NCBI RefSeq assembly: GCF_000585335.1
Contig: NZ_KK073872.1
Coordinates: 2,285,283 to 2,349,282 of the forward strand
From: Cloacibacillus evryensis DSM 19522
GTDB taxonomy: Bacteria > Synergistota > Synergistia > Synergistales > Synergistaceae
DNA length: 64,000 nt
Reading direction: 5' to 3'
The notes beneath the pieces were generated by a model, which was given only the letters and a program-made list of their open reading frames with translations, was not told where the DNA came from and did not search any database. The translations under genes and the position numbers were made by a program. Shown here in pieces: positions 15,792 to 24,612 of the stretch (its first letter is position 1; each line of letters begins with the position of its first letter).

Positions 15792-15805
15792 CAAAAACGC
15801 AAGAA
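15775..15805. promoter_or_regulatory. Operator 1: 10-bp inverted repeat
   Basis: TTCTTGCGTT (15775-15784) and AACGCAAGAA (15796-15805) are perfect inverted arms with an 11-base spacer. The CTTGC/GCAAG half-sites recur in the neighbouring operator. It overlaps the -35 region of the leftward promoter. Confidence 0.7.
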
Positions 15806-15826
15806 TTTTTTGTAATTTTTTTATAT

Positions 15827-15842
15827 CTTGCATATATGCAAG
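15827..15842. promoter_or_regulatory. Operator 2: CTTGCATATATGCAAG palindrome
   Basis: A perfect 16-bp palindrome lies at the -35 region of the rightward repressor promoter (candidate TTGCAT 15829-15834, 16-base spacer, TACAAT 15851-15856). It shares half-sites with operator 1. The likely ligands are the two HTH proteins on either side. Confidence 0.75.
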
Positions 15843-15887
15843 GATGTTGTTACAATTATAAAACTAAAAAACAGAGAAGGTGTATAC

Positions 15888-16244
15888 ATGGAAATTAGCG
15901 AATTAATAAAAACCAGAATGGAAGAGTTGAATTTAAAACAAAAAGAAGTTGCAGAAGCTGTTGGTGTTAGCGAAGGAACTGTGTCTCGTTGGAAAAGTGG
16001 AGAAATTAATAGCCTTCGCCAAAGCCGTATTGTGTCTCTTGCAAATATACTGCAAATAGATCCTATAGACCTAGTAAGAGCCTGCCCACAAAATGCGCGC
16101 CCTAAAATTAAAGATAACGAGTCAGATGAAATTGCGCTATCTATTTCTTGCAATCCAGAATTAAAGCATCTTTTTAAACTCACAGAAAATCTTAAAAAAG
16201 AAGATCTTTTAGTTCTAATAAGTGTTGTTGAGCGATTCAAATAA
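15888..16244 (+). CDS. CI-like XRE family repressor
   Basis: The 118-residue protein starts MEISELIKTRMEELNLKQKE, after GAGAAGGTGTATAC. Residues 5-60 form the helix-turn-helix (QKEVAEAVGVSEGTVSRWKSGEI). The C-terminal half (LSISCNPELKHLFKLTENLKKEDLLVLISVVERF) is a short helical segment with no LexA-type peptidase. Induction would therefore not depend on self-cleavage and may need an antirepressor. It is divergent from the Cro-like gene across shared operators. Confidence 0.85.
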   Translation: MEISELIKTRMEELNLKQKEVAEAVGVSEGTVSRWKSGEINSLRQSRIVSLANILQIDPIDLVRACPQNARPKIKDNESDEIALSISCNPELKHLFKLTENLKKEDLLVLISVVERFK

Positions 16245-16470
16245 CTCACCACCTATGTTAAAATTGACACGTTAATTCAATAATGCAATTATAGACCTTT
16301 GTATCCTATATGTCAATATATTTTTAAAAGGTATTTATATATTTAACAATTTTTGTAAATGATTATTCACTCTTGTTTTTCAAGAGATTTATAATTGAAT
16401 AAACTTTAGTAATTAATTTAATTTTAATGATTGTATGTTTATCAACAAAAAAAGAAAGGAGCAATAACGC

Positions 16471-16809
16471 ATGAGAGAGAATATCAAATTTCGGTTAACC
16501 TATAGCTCAACATTCAGAGGTGGTGAAGAAGAGACTGTTTTTCGTTTCAACAAAGACGGATGGCTAATCGATGATCTATTCGGACATGAGGTTCAATGTC
16601 AACCCAACGGATCTCCGCAGCTTTACAGCGAAACGGGTAATTTTAAGCACGATGTTATTTCTTACCCCAGCGGGTTGCCATCTAAACTTGAAACATTGTG
16701 GGTCCAAATTTCAAACGGCAAGTTAGTTTCAGATGATGAAATACAAAAGAAATTCGACGAGTTAGGCACATGGATTTCAACCTGTGAGACAAGCCAACCT
16801 GAATGGTAG
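16471..16809 (+). CDS. Hypothetical protein, end of prophage region
   Basis: The 112-residue protein starts MRENIKFRLTYSSTFRGGEE after AAAGGAGCAATAACGC. It is acidic, with no signal peptide and no membrane segment, and is rich in aromatic residues (FRFNKDGWLIDDLFG, ISTCETSQPEW). No family is recognised. It lies downstream of the repressor in the same direction, after 226 bases of AT-rich DNA in which I see no gene, and may be a lysogeny-expressed cargo gene. Confidence 0.5.
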   Translation: MRENIKFRLTYSSTFRGGEEETVFRFNKDGWLIDDLFGHEVQCQPNGSPQLYSETGNFKHDVISYPSGLPSKLETLWVQISNGKLVSDDEIQKKFDELGTWISTCETSQPEW

Positions 16810-16896
16810 TTAAATAGGGGGCTATCATAAGCAAATCCGTCGTAACGGCTACACCTCCGCACAGTCGGAGTAAACATATATAAGGGGGTTTTTTCT

Positions 16897-17469
16897 ATGA
16901 AGAAATTTGCTCTAAGTGTTTTGCTGTTGCTGGTGGTTTCGTCGTGTGCTTTCGCGGCGAATTGGACCGTGGGCGGGACGTGGAATTACACGCTCGAGGG
17001 GACAGGAACATTCAACAACGCTCCTGCGACGATGCAGGAGACCGGAACGGTGGTAATGAGCAGCGCCATGTCCGGTGAGACGGAGATGCTCAGCGGTTAT
17101 GCTATCGCCTATAATGGCACTATTTCAATCCCTTCACAAAATTACAGCTATGATTACAGCAATTCTTTCAGCGAATCATTTTCACCTTTAGCCTATACCC
17201 CTGGAGATACATTCACGCTGTCATATACTGGATGGCTTGACGGAGTAACAACACAAATGACCTTGAAACTTAAACAAACGGGAGAGAACACCATTACCGG
17301 CACGGCAACACAGTATATTCCGCAAACCGGTGAAACGAACTATGCAAATATCTCGGCCCATCGCAACACCAGCGATGATGGCGGCAGCGGCGGCGGCTGT
17401 AACGCCGGTATGTCATCGATAATACTTCTGCTCGGCGCGATCCCCCTCCTATACTTCCGCAAGAAGTAA
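16897..17469 (+). CDS. Exported protein with Synergist-CTERM tail
   Basis: The 190-residue protein has a signal peptide (MKKFALSVLLLLVVSSCAFA, residues 1-20), then a Ser/Thr/Tyr-rich beta-type domain (residues 21-155). The end is DDGGSGGGCNAG, a hydrophobic helix and FRKK. That tripartite tail fits the Synergist-CTERM sorting signal, so the protein is probably processed and held at the cell surface. Function of the domain is unknown. It starts ATG at 16897 and is followed by a strong terminator. It lacks the TTGTTGTAC promoter box found at the other exported genes here. Confidence 0.75.
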   Translation: MKKFALSVLLLLVVSSCAFAANWTVGGTWNYTLEGTGTFNNAPATMQETGTVVMSSAMSGETEMLSGYAIAYNGTISIPSQNYSYDYSNSFSESFSPLAYTPGDTFTLSYTGWLDGVTTQMTLKLKQTGENTITGTATQYIPQTGETNYANISAHRNTSDDGGSGGGCNAGMSSIILLLGAIPLLYFRKK

Positions 17470-17483
17470 AAAACAAAAAAAAG

Positions 17484-17532
17484 AGTTCCCGCGTCTGTGC
17501 CCTTAATAAGAGCTGCGACGCGGGAACTTTTT
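17484..17532 (+). terminator. Intrinsic terminator after the exported protein gene
   Basis: Arms AGTTCCCGCGTC (17484-17495) and GACGCGGGAACT (17517-17528) form a 12-bp stem, followed by TTTTGTT. A poly-A stretch before the stem suggests it may work from both sides. The following 250 bases up to the tRNA hold no gene; short AGGTTAAA repeats occur there (about 17547, 17560, 17722, 17732). Confidence 0.85.
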
Positions 17533-17784
17533 GTTGGGAGTAAGGCAAGGTTAAAATCGAGGTTAAAATAGAAAACCCGACCATGAGAACAAAGGGATTC
17601 TTGATGCCAAGCGCATTCTCCCATTCGAGGATTTGCCTATAACACCTCACAGGCTGGCTTTTCTAGGTTATATCATGTGGTAGCTGCTATGCTTAGATTT
17701 ATTTCAAATACAAGGATTGGTTAAATAGAGGTTAAAGCAATAAAAAAACGGCTCAACTCAAATGAGCTGAACCGTTGAAATTAC

Positions 17785-17862
17785 TGGTCGGGATGAGAGG
17801 ATTCGAACCTCCGACCACCTGCACCCCATGCAGGTACGCTAGCCAGGCTGCGCTACATCCCG
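17785..17862 (-). tRNA. tRNA-Pro (anticodon GGG)
   Basis: Read leftwards, acceptor arms CGGGATG and CATCCCG pair, followed by discriminator A and an encoded CCA (17785-17787). The anticodon stem is CCTGC/GCAGG with loop ATGGGGT, giving anticodon GGG. The T arm (GGAGG-TTCGAAT-CCTCT) is canonical. The 3' end faces the prophage, which is the usual polarity for a tRNA used as an attachment site. Confidence 0.95.
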
Positions 17863-17984
17863 TACAACGGGAGATATAATACAGCGTTATCCAGCTTTGG
17901 TCAAGGGGCAAAATAAAATTCCCTAAGCGTTCAGCAAAGGGAATTTATATCTTAAGCTGATATAATCAGATTAAAAAGATAAAC

Positions 17985-18272
17985 TTACTTCTTCTCGTTT
18001 ACAGCCTCTTTAAGAGCTTTGCCTGCGCGGAAAACGGGAACGTTCTTTGCCGGGATCTCGATGACCTTCTTGGGATCCTGAGGATTACGTCCCTGACGTG
18101 CCGCTCTCTTCTGGACCTCAAATGTACCGAATCCTACGATCTGTACCTTTTCTTCCTTCTGAAGCGCCGTGTAAATATCGTTGAAGATCGCTTCTACCAC
18201 TTCGGCAGCCTTCTTCTTCGTAATACCCTCTACTTCTTTGGCCACTGTGTTGATGAGGTCTGTCTTTGTCAC
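17985..18272 (-). CDS. hup: HU family DNA-binding protein
   Basis: The protein of about 95 residues is a nucleoid-associated HU: VTKTDLINTVAKEVEGITKK, then VQIVGFGTFEVQKRAARQGRNP and the DNA-arm region up to AGKALKEAVN. The GTG at 18272 is chosen because GGAGGTG lies 8 bases before it; a longer ATG frame to 18302 has no site. It bends and compacts DNA as a dimer. It is a single gene with its own promoter (18327-18355). Confidence 0.95.
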   Translation of the reverse strand: MTKTDLINTVAKEVEGITKKKAAEVVEAIFNDIYTALQKEEKVQIVGFGTFEVQKRAARQGRNPQDPKKVIEIPAKNVPVFRAGKALKEAVNEKK

Positions 18273-18326
18273 TTCTGTGCCACCTCCAGTCAAGATTGAC
18301 ACTGCTTTTAACGCAGTATGTATGAA

Positions 18327-18355
18327 TTTATACCGATAAAATAGCTCCCCGTCAA
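18327..18355 (-). promoter_or_regulatory. Promoter of the HU gene
   Basis: Leftwards, TTGACG (complement of 18350-18355), a 17-base spacer and TATAAA (complement of 18327-18332) lie about 55 bases before the GTG start. A small hairpin (ACTGC/GCAGT, 18301-18317) lies in the untranslated leader. Confidence 0.65.
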
Positions 18356-18399
18356 GTACCTAAAGCCTAAATATTACGTCTGGAACGTATTTTTAAGTA

Positions 18400-19710
18400 C
18401 TACGCCTTATTTCTCATGAATATTTTTATCGGGACTCCGGAAAAATCCGCCATTTCACGCAGCAGGTTCTCAAGATGGCGCTTAAAAGATTTTGAGCAGA
18501 GCTCCGAATCGTTCACGAAAAATATGAAGGCCGGAGGCGCGCCGTCCGCCTGCGTGCAGTAGTAGATTTTGAGGCTGTGTCCCTTTCCGTCTCCCGGCAT
18601 CCTTTCGAATACGAGCACCTCTTTTACGAGTTTGTTGAGCTCTGAGGTGGATATCCTGCGGCGCCGGTTTTCCTCGACTCTGAGGATCAGCTCCGGCAGT
18701 TTGCCGAGGCTGCGGCCCGAGAGCGCCGAGATGAAGACGCGCGGCGCGTGGGCGGCGAATGGCACCTCTTCGATCAGCTTTTTCGTCATCACGTCGCCGA
18801 CCTTTTCCTCCCGCGGCGCGAGGTCCCATTTGTTGACTACGAGGATGAGCCCCTTGCCTCTTTCAAGGACCTGTCCGATAAGCCGTTTGTCCTGTTCCGT
18901 CACCGGGTCCTGCGCGTCAAGCAGCACGAGCGCCACATGACAGCGGTCGATCGCCTGATAGGTACGCACGTTCGAATAGTATTCAAGGTCCGTGTTCACA
19001 CGGCTCTTGCGTCTCAGCCCCGCGGTGTCGAGAAAGCGGAATTTCCGTCCGTTGATCTCCACTACGGAATCGACGACGTCGCGCGTCGTTCCCGCGATGT
19101 CGCTGACCATCGAACGCTCCTCCCCCGCAAAGGCATTCAGCAGGCTGGATTTGCCGACATTGGGACGCCCGACGAGGGTGACTCGTATCTCGTCGTCATC
19201 GGTGTCAAATTCCTCAGATTCAAGTTTCGAGACGACAAAATCAAGCATCTCGTCAAAGCCTACATTATGCTCCGCGCTGGAGGCTACTACCTCGTCGAAA
19301 CCGAGGCCATAGGCCTCGCCCAGCATCGCGTCCTCCTGTTTCTCGTTGTCGAGCTTGTTCATCACGACAACGACGGGCTTGCCGCTCCGGCGCAGTTTGT
19401 GCGCGATCTCCTCGTCGGTCGGCGTGACGCCCGCGCGTCCGTCTACGACGAATATGATCGCGCTGCTTTCGTCCAGCGCGAGATCCACCTGCTTCTCGAT
19501 GAGGTTCATGAAGGGGTGTTCCGTCTCGGACATAATGCCGCCGGTATCGACGATATAGAACTTTTTTCCGCTCCATTCGGTCTCGCCGTAAAGCCTGTCT
19601 CTCGTAACGCCGGGTTGGTCGTCGACTATCGCCGCGCGTTTACCAAGTATCCTGTTGAATATTGAAGACTTGCCGACATTCGGTCTGCCGACGATCGCAA
19701 CAATTGCCAT
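18400..19710 (-). CDS. der: Ribosome biogenesis GTPase Der (EngA)
   Basis: The 436-residue protein has two tandem GTPase domains with P-loops GRPNVGKSSIFN (residue about 8) and GRPNVGKSSLLN (about 183). G3 motifs are DTGG and DTAG, and G4 motifs are NKLD and NKWD. A KH-like C-terminal domain follows (residues 350-436). Der helps assemble the 50S subunit. The length is normal. It closes the long leftward housekeeping run and follows the DUF711 gene after 18 bases. Confidence 0.97.
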   Translation of the reverse strand: MAIVAIVGRPNVGKSSIFNRILGKRAAIVDDQPGVTRDRLYGETEWSGKKFYIVDTGGIMSETEHPFMNLIEKQVDLALDESSAIIFVVDGRAGVTPTDEEIAHKLRRSGKPVVVVMNKLDNEKQEDAMLGEAYGLGFDEVVASSAEHNVGFDEMLDFVVSKLESEEFDTDDDEIRVTLVGRPNVGKSSLLNAFAGEERSMVSDIAGTTRDVVDSVVEINGRKFRFLDTAGLRRKSRVNTDLEYYSNVRTYQAIDRCHVALVLLDAQDPVTEQDKRLIGQVLERGKGLILVVNKWDLAPREEKVGDVMTKKLIEEVPFAAHAPRVFISALSGRSLGKLPELILRVEENRRRRISTSELNKLVKEVLVFERMPGDGKGHSLKIYYCTQADGAPPAFIFFVNDSELCSKSFKRHLENLLREMADFSGVPIKIFMRNKA

Positions 19711-19728
19711 GTTTTTCGTCCTTTTTAG

Positions 19729-21087
19729 TTAGTTTTTGAAGCTGTGTATCGGCGCCGGTATCCTTCCGCCACGGTTGATGAATGCCGAGCAGTCAAACTT
19801 GTTCACCTGCATTATCGGGGCGTAACCAAGCAGACCTCCGAAGGTCACCGTTTCGCCGGCGGATTTTCCGTATACCGGTATCACACGCACCGCCGTGGTC
19901 TTATTATTTATCATGCCGATCGCCATTTCATCGGCAATGATGCCGGATATCGTCTCAGGTGAAGTATCGCCGGGTATGGCGATCATGTCAAGCCCCACGG
20001 AGCAAACGCAGGTCATCGCCTCCAGCTTGTCGAGCGTCAGCGCGCCCGCCTCGACGGATTCGATCATGCCGTGGTCCTCGCTGACCGGTATAAAGGCCCC
20101 GCTGAGGCCGCCAACGTAGGATGAAGCCATCACGCCGCCCTTTTTCACATTGTCGTTAAGTATCGCGAGAGCGGCCGTAGTCCCGGGAGCTCCCGCGTAT
20201 TCGAGCCCCATCTCCTGGAATATCTCGGCGACGCTGTCGCCGATGGCCGGCGTCGGCGCAAGCGAAAGGTCTATGATGCCGAAGGGGACGCCGAGCCGTT
20301 CTGATGCTTCGCGCGCCACAAGCTGGCCGACGCGCGTTATTTTAAAGGCTGTTTTTTTCACGGTCTCGCATAGTGTCTCAAAGTCCGCGCCGCGCACCTC
20401 TTCAAGAGCGCGCTTCACGACTCCCGGGCCGCTTACGCCGACATTGATCGCGCAGTCTCGCTCTCCCACGCCGTGAAACGCTCCGGCCATGAAGGGGTTG
20501 TCCTCGACGGCGTTGCAAAAGACGACAAACTTCGCACAGCCGAGAGAATCGGCCTCGCGTGAAAGGTAGGCGGTCTCTTTTATGACCTGCCCCATCTGCT
20601 TCACGGCATCCATATTGATGCCGGAACGGCTGGTGCCAAGATTTATCGAGGAGCAGACGCGTTCCGTGACGGCGAGCGCCTCCGGCACCGAATTTATGAG
20701 CCTTTGGTCGGCGGCCGCGGTGCCTTTCTGCACCATCGCGGAGAATCCTCCGATGAAGTTGACGCCGACCTCTTTCGCGGCGCGGTCCAGAGTGCGCGCG
20801 ATCTCAACGTAGCTGTCAGTCTCGCAGGCGGAGGCGGCGATCGCCACCGGTGTGACCGAGATCCGCTTGTTGACGACGGGGACGCCGAACTCCATCGCGA
20901 TCTCATCGCCGGTCTTCACGAGGCGCTCGGCGGAGCGGGTGATTTTGTCATATATTTTCGTACAGAATTTTTCCGGGCTGGGGTCTGCGCAGTCGAGGAT
21001 GTTGATGCCCATGGTGATGGTACGGACGTCAAGGTTCTCGTCCTGTATCATCTCGTTTGTCTTGCGCGCTTCGGATTTGCTTATCAT
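19729..21087 (-). CDS. PFL/DUF711 (UPF0210) family protein
   Basis: The 452-residue protein matches the UPF0210 family (DUF711): [17 protein letters not shown] near the start, [22 protein letters not shown] in the middle and [27 protein letters not shown] later. It is probably related in fold to glycyl radical or pyruvate formate-lyase-like proteins, but its function is unknown. It is paired with the small ACT-domain protein just upstream (6-base gap). That pair is conserved in many bacteria and suggests amino-acid-linked control. Confidence 0.9.
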   Translation of the reverse strand: MISKSEARKTNEMIQDENLDVRTITMGINILDCADPSPEKFCTKIYDKITRSAERLVKTGDEIAMEFGVPVVNKRISVTPVAIAASACETDSYVEIARTLDRAAKEVGVNFIGGFSAMVQKGTAAADQRLINSVPEALAVTERVCSSINLGTSRSGINMDAVKQMGQVIKETAYLSREADSLGCAKFVVFCNAVEDNPFMAGAFHGVGERDCAINVGVSGPGVVKRALEEVRGADFETLCETVKKTAFKITRVGQLVAREASERLGVPFGIIDLSLAPTPAIGDSVAEIFQEMGLEYAGAPGTTAALAILNDNVKKGGVMASSYVGGLSGAFIPVSEDHGMIESVEAGALTLDKLEAMTCVCSVGLDMIAIPGDTSPETISGIIADEMAIGMINNKTTAVRVIPVYGKSAGETVTFGGLLGYAPIMQVNKFDCSAFINRGGRIPAPIHSFKN

Positions 21088-21093
21088 CTTCGG

Positions 21094-21363
21094 TTATATC
21101 CTGTGCATGCTCTCAAATATCTCTTCGCGCTGGAACTTTATCATCAGCCCTATCTCTTCGCCAAGCTCCTTCAGGCCGCCGGCAAGTTCGCCGGGAGTAC
21201 AGGCGCAGGCGGTGATGTCGATGATCATGAGCATGTCGAAGTATCCCTTGACTATCGTCTGCGATATTTCAAGCACATTGGCGTTCTTATCCGCGAGGTA
21301 TGTGCAAACCTTTGCAATTATCCCCACCTGGTCTTTTCCCAATACCGTTACGATCGCTTTCAT
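21094..21363 (-). CDS. ACT domain protein (UPF0237)
   Basis: The 89-residue protein is a single ACT domain: MKAIVTVLGKDQVGIIAKVC, then TYLADKNANVLEISQTIV and FDMLMIIDI. ACT domains bind amino acids and regulate partners. The family always stands alone, and here it sits 6 bases before the DUF711 gene, the likely partner. The start follows a short gap after priA. Confidence 0.92.
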   Translation of the reverse strand: MKAIVTVLGKDQVGIIAKVCTYLADKNANVLEISQTIVKGYFDMLMIIDITACACTPGELAGGLKELGEEIGLMIKFQREEIFESMHRI

Positions 21364-21396
21364 TCTGTCTCATACCTCCAGATCATTTCTATAAGT

Positions 21397-23193
21397 TTAG
21401 TCAAGGTATAATAATACCGTAGGAAAACCGTTTCTGGTACCCCTGATGTCAAAAAAAGGCTTTAATATATTTTTTAATTGCCCGAATCGTTTGGTACGTA
21501 CCCATATTTCTTCATTGTTTTCTTCAGAAAGCCAGTATTCCATCTCCGCCCCCTCAAGCTGAGAAACGATCTTCTCCGCCATGCCGGCGGGCGTCGATAT
21601 CTTTATCATCGGCATAAAGGGCGGCAGCTCCCATTCGCGGCGCTCTTTCAGTTCGCGCTGCCAGAATACGCGCCAGCCGCGCCGCAGTGCGTCCTGCCAC
21701 TCCCGCCCCGGCCTGCGGCTTTGGACGACGATCTTTCTCTCCTGCGACCCTCCGCCCCGCCACATCGATTCCCACAGCATCGCGTAGGCGCGCGCCTTCG
21801 CGTCATATTCCTGCGAACGCGCCTCGGCGTCGGCGTCTATCCAGCCGACGACCGCCGGCGACAGTTCGTCACAGAGCGAGAGTATGCGGCGGGTGCCGAT
21901 GACGAGAGCGCCGTCAGGATATTTTTCCGCCAGCGCTTCCGGCTTCGGCATCTTGTCTTCCATGTTCTGGATAAGAAGGACGTTTTTGTAGCGGTGCTTC
22001 AGAGCGCCCTCCACCCTTTCATAAAGCGCCTCGAGCCCTGGGCGCACGCCGGTAAGCAGGAGGCCGCCGCAGTTTGGGCACCTTTCCGGTATCGGCTCGC
22101 GCTGTCCGCAGGCGGTACAGCGGAGCGAACGGCGGCTCTCCTCCCAGCGCATCGAGGAGCCGCAGCGTTTACAGCGCAAAGTCTTGCCGCACTCTTCACA
22201 GAGGAGCTCCCCCGCGTAGCCTTTTCGGTCAAGCAGCCACAGGGCCCACTTTCCCGCGCGCCTCGCCGCGGCGGTCTCTCTGATAAGCGGCTCGCTTATC
22301 GGCAGGGTATCTTTCAACGCCTCGAATTCGGATGCGAGCGCATCTTTAAGGCTGACGAATACTACCCGCCCGTCGTTTTTCTCTTCGCCGCACATGGGTT
22401 CGGCGCGCAGGAACCCCTTCGAGGAGGGCATCGTACCGCCAAGGACGAAGCGTGCCCCCGCGAAGGTCGCGCGCATACCGAGCAGGCTTCTGAGGTGAAG
22501 GAGCGGGTGGCTCTGCGTGCGCCAGCCGCCCTGGTTTTCTTCGTCCATCGCTATCGCGGAGAGTCCCGCAAGCGGCACGAAGGCGGCCCCCGGAGAGCCT
22601 ACGATAAAACGGAGCTCCCCCAGCCGCGCGCTCTTCCACATCTTCCATTGCGCGGGCGCCGAAACGGGCCAAAGCCCTCCCTCTTCCCGCAGCCCCTTCG
22701 GCAGCGAGTCCCAGAAGGACCTCGCGAGCTTGACCTCGGGGAAGAGCATGAGAGACGCGCCCTCTCCCGCGATTATTTCCCGGTAATATTCATAGCGGCG
22801 AAAGAGATCGGCGCAGTAAATGTCGTCGGCGGAAAATTTTGCTTCCGTCCTCTCCGCCTTTGGCAAGGCGGGAAGCCTCTCATCCGTGAAAAATTTTGTT
22901 GGAAGGATGGTCTTCATCGCGAGTCCGGCGCCGATGAACCATGTTTCGCCAAACCACTTTATGAGCCGCCACAGCTCCGCCGGAAGTACGGGGACGTCGT
23001 CGATCACGCCAGCTACGGGTTTCAGTCTTTTGGGGTCGATCCCCTCTTCCGCGTCGCCGGCGAGCGTCATCGCGACGCGCCGGTCCCGACCGAGAGGAAC
23101 GGAGATACGAAGCCCCTCGGGCAGCGCCTCGTCATGGCTATAGGTGAGGGGCGTCCACCAGGGGGCCGGGATCGCGGCCTGCACAAGGGCCAT
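21397..23193 (-). CDS. priA: PriA-like primosomal protein lacking ATPase motifs
   Basis: The 598-residue protein is shorter than usual PriA (about 730). It keeps the N-terminal DNA-binding region, eight zinc-binding cysteines in four CxxC pairs (LCEECGKTLRCKRC, CTACGQ, CPNCGG, about residues 330-375) and the C-terminal domain. However, the segment expected to carry Walker A reads REIIAGEGASLMLFPEVKLA, and the DEEH box reads MDEENQGG (residues 217-220). It is therefore probably not a helicase but may still bind forks and load the replicative helicase. It overlaps coaBC by one base. Known precedent: Deinococcus radiodurans PriA also lacks helicase motifs. Confidence 0.88.
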   Translation of the reverse strand: MALVQAAIPAPWWTPLTYSHDEALPEGLRISVPLGRDRRVAMTLAGDAEEGIDPKRLKPVAGVIDDVPVLPAELWRLIKWFGETWFIGAGLAMKTILPTKFFTDERLPALPKAERTEAKFSADDIYCADLFRRYEYYREIIAGEGASLMLFPEVKLARSFWDSLPKGLREEGGLWPVSAPAQWKMWKSARLGELRFIVGSPGAAFVPLAGLSAIAMDEENQGGWRTQSHPLLHLRSLLGMRATFAGARFVLGGTMPSSKGFLRAEPMCGEEKNDGRVVFVSLKDALASEFEALKDTLPISEPLIRETAAARRAGKWALWLLDRKGYAGELLCEECGKTLRCKRCGSSMRWEESRRSLRCTACGQREPIPERCPNCGGLLLTGVRPGLEALYERVEGALKHRYKNVLLIQNMEDKMPKPEALAEKYPDGALVIGTRRILSLCDELSPAVVGWIDADAEARSQEYDAKARAYAMLWESMWRGGGSQERKIVVQSRRPGREWQDALRRGWRVFWQRELKERREWELPPFMPMIKISTPAGMAEKIVSQLEGAEMEYWLSEENNEEIWVRTKRFGQLKNILKPFFDIRGTRNGFPTVLLYLD

Positions 23194-24404
23194 TACAGTT
23201 TTGCGGTACGCGCGGCGACTGCGTCAAGCAGACGGTCGGCCGCCTCCTCCTTTGTGCCGGAGAAGCGCGCCGGCTCAGCGCCGCGTTCCAGTATCGTTAT
23301 CACATTAGTGTCCACGGCGAAGCCCGCTCCCTGCGCGAGCACGTCGTTTGAGACGATAATGTCGAGATTTTTCTCGGCCATCTTCTTCTGCGCGTTCTGA
23401 AGCACGTTCTGCGTCTCCGCGGCAAAGCCGACAAGTATCTGTCCGGGCCGTTTCTTTTGGCCGAGGGCGGCGGCTATATCCCGATTCTGCGTAAGCTCAA
23501 GGGTGAGCCCCTGGGCCCCGCCGCGTTTTATCTTCTGGCCGGCGCGGCTCGCGGCCCTGTAGTCGCCGACGGCGGCGGCCTTCACGATGACGTCGGCTTC
23601 ATCCGAGACCTCCATACAGGCCTCATACATGTCGTCCGCGCTGACGGTCTCCACGACCTTTATGCCGGCGGGCCTCGTAAGAGAGGTCGGGCCGGTTATC
23701 AGGGTGACTTCCGCGCCGCGCTGCCAGGCGGCGCGCGCGATCGCGTAGCCCATCTTGCCGCTGCTGGGGTTGCTTATGTAGCGCACAGGGTCGATGTACT
23801 CGTGCGTCGGTCCGGCCGTCACCGCCAGGCGGAGGCCGGAAAGGTCCTTCTGGGCGCAGAGCATCATCTTCACATAATCGTTTATCGCTTCGCCCGCGGG
23901 AAGGCGTCCTTTGCCCTCGTAGCCGCAGGCCAGCATTCCGCTGTCCGGGTCGACGACGACTGCCCCGCGCTCCGTCAGGGTCCGCATGTGGCCCCGCGTC
24001 GCCTCATTGGCAAGCATCTTGCAGTTCATCGCGGGAAAGAGCAGCAGCGGTTTATCATTGGCCAGCAGCGACGCGCCGAGCAGCGTCGAGCTGTCGCCCT
24101 CCGCCGCCATCCGCAGCACGCTGCCCGTGCAGGGCGCGATCACGAAGAGATCCGCCCAGTCTGTGAGCGATATATGGGGAATCCGCCACCCATGCTCGGG
24201 CGACATGAAGTCGCGCTCGCGCCACACGCGGCGCTTGCTGAGCGTAGAAAGCACCATCGGACTTACAAAGGCCTCCGCCGACTCCGTAAGGATCGTCTCC
24301 ACCTCACAGCCCATCTTCACCCAGCCATGCAGCAGGTCGGGCGCCTTGTAGGCGGCGATGCCGCCGCTTATTCCGAAAAGTATCTTTTTATGCCGCAGGC
24401 ACAT
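23193..24404 (-). CDS. coaBC: Phosphopantothenoylcysteine synthetase/decarboxylase CoaBC
   Basis: The 403-residue bifunctional enzyme makes 4'-phosphopantetheine for coenzyme A. The N-terminal flavoprotein decarboxylase (residues 1-185) shows FGISGGIAAYK, PAMNCKM and the active-site cysteine loop LACGYEGKGRL. The C-terminal synthetase (190-400) shows TAGPTHEYIDPVRYISN-PSSGKMG and VKAAAVGDY. Its start overlaps the end of rpoZ by 17 bases. Confidence 0.96.
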   Translation of the reverse strand: MCLRHKKILFGISGGIAAYKAPDLLHGWVKMGCEVETILTESAEAFVSPMVLSTLSKRRVWRERDFMSPEHGWRIPHISLTDWADLFVIAPCTGSVLRMAAEGDSSTLLGASLLANDKPLLLFPAMNCKMLANEATRGHMRTLTERGAVVVDPDSGMLACGYEGKGRLPAGEAINDYVKMMLCAQKDLSGLRLAVTAGPTHEYIDPVRYISNPSSGKMGYAIARAAWQRGAEVTLITGPTSLTRPAGIKVVETVSADDMYEACMEVSDEADVIVKAAAVGDYRAASRAGQKIKRGGAQGLTLELTQNRDIAAALGQKKRPGQILVGFAAETQNVLQNAQKKMAEKNLDIIVSNDVLAQGAGFAVDTNVITILERGAEPARFSGTKEEAADRLLDAVAARTAKL

Positions 24405-24612
24405 CTTCTGTCTTCGGGAGAGGATCGATTATCTTGTAGGAGATCCTGCCCTCCGTCACATCGCTGACGGCCTTCGAGATATACTTCTCATCGCCGCCGA
24501 GGTCCTTGCGTTCGCTGAGCTGGCGCGCGCGCGCCGAGATGACGAGGGTGAGGATATACTTATTGGGGATATCCCTTTCGCGGTAAATTTTCTCAAGATC
24601 CATGTAAATCAT
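24388..24612 (-). CDS. rpoZ: RNA polymerase omega subunit
   Basis: The 74-residue protein has the omega pattern DIPNKYILTLVISARARQLSE then ISKAVSDVTEGRISYKII. It stabilises the beta' subunit. The position between gmk and coaBC is the classical neighbourhood. It overlaps gmk (ATGA) and coaBC. Confidence 0.92.
   Translation of the reverse strand: MIYMDLEKIYRERDIPNKYILTLVISARARQLSERKDLGGDEKYISKAVSDVTEGRISYKIIDPLPKTEDVPAA

Noticed and set aside
16245-16470. A gene in the AT-rich gap after the CI-like repressor
   Set aside because: No frame with a start, ribosome-binding site and credible length was found.
18748-19665. 305-codon rightward frame opposite der
   Set aside because: Shadow of the GTPase gene; no motifs and no ribosome-binding site.
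21478-23400. 640-codon open frame opposite priA
   Set aside because: It is antisense to a well-supported gene, has no recognisable domain and is rich in Arg/His/Pro as expected from a GC-rich shadow frame.
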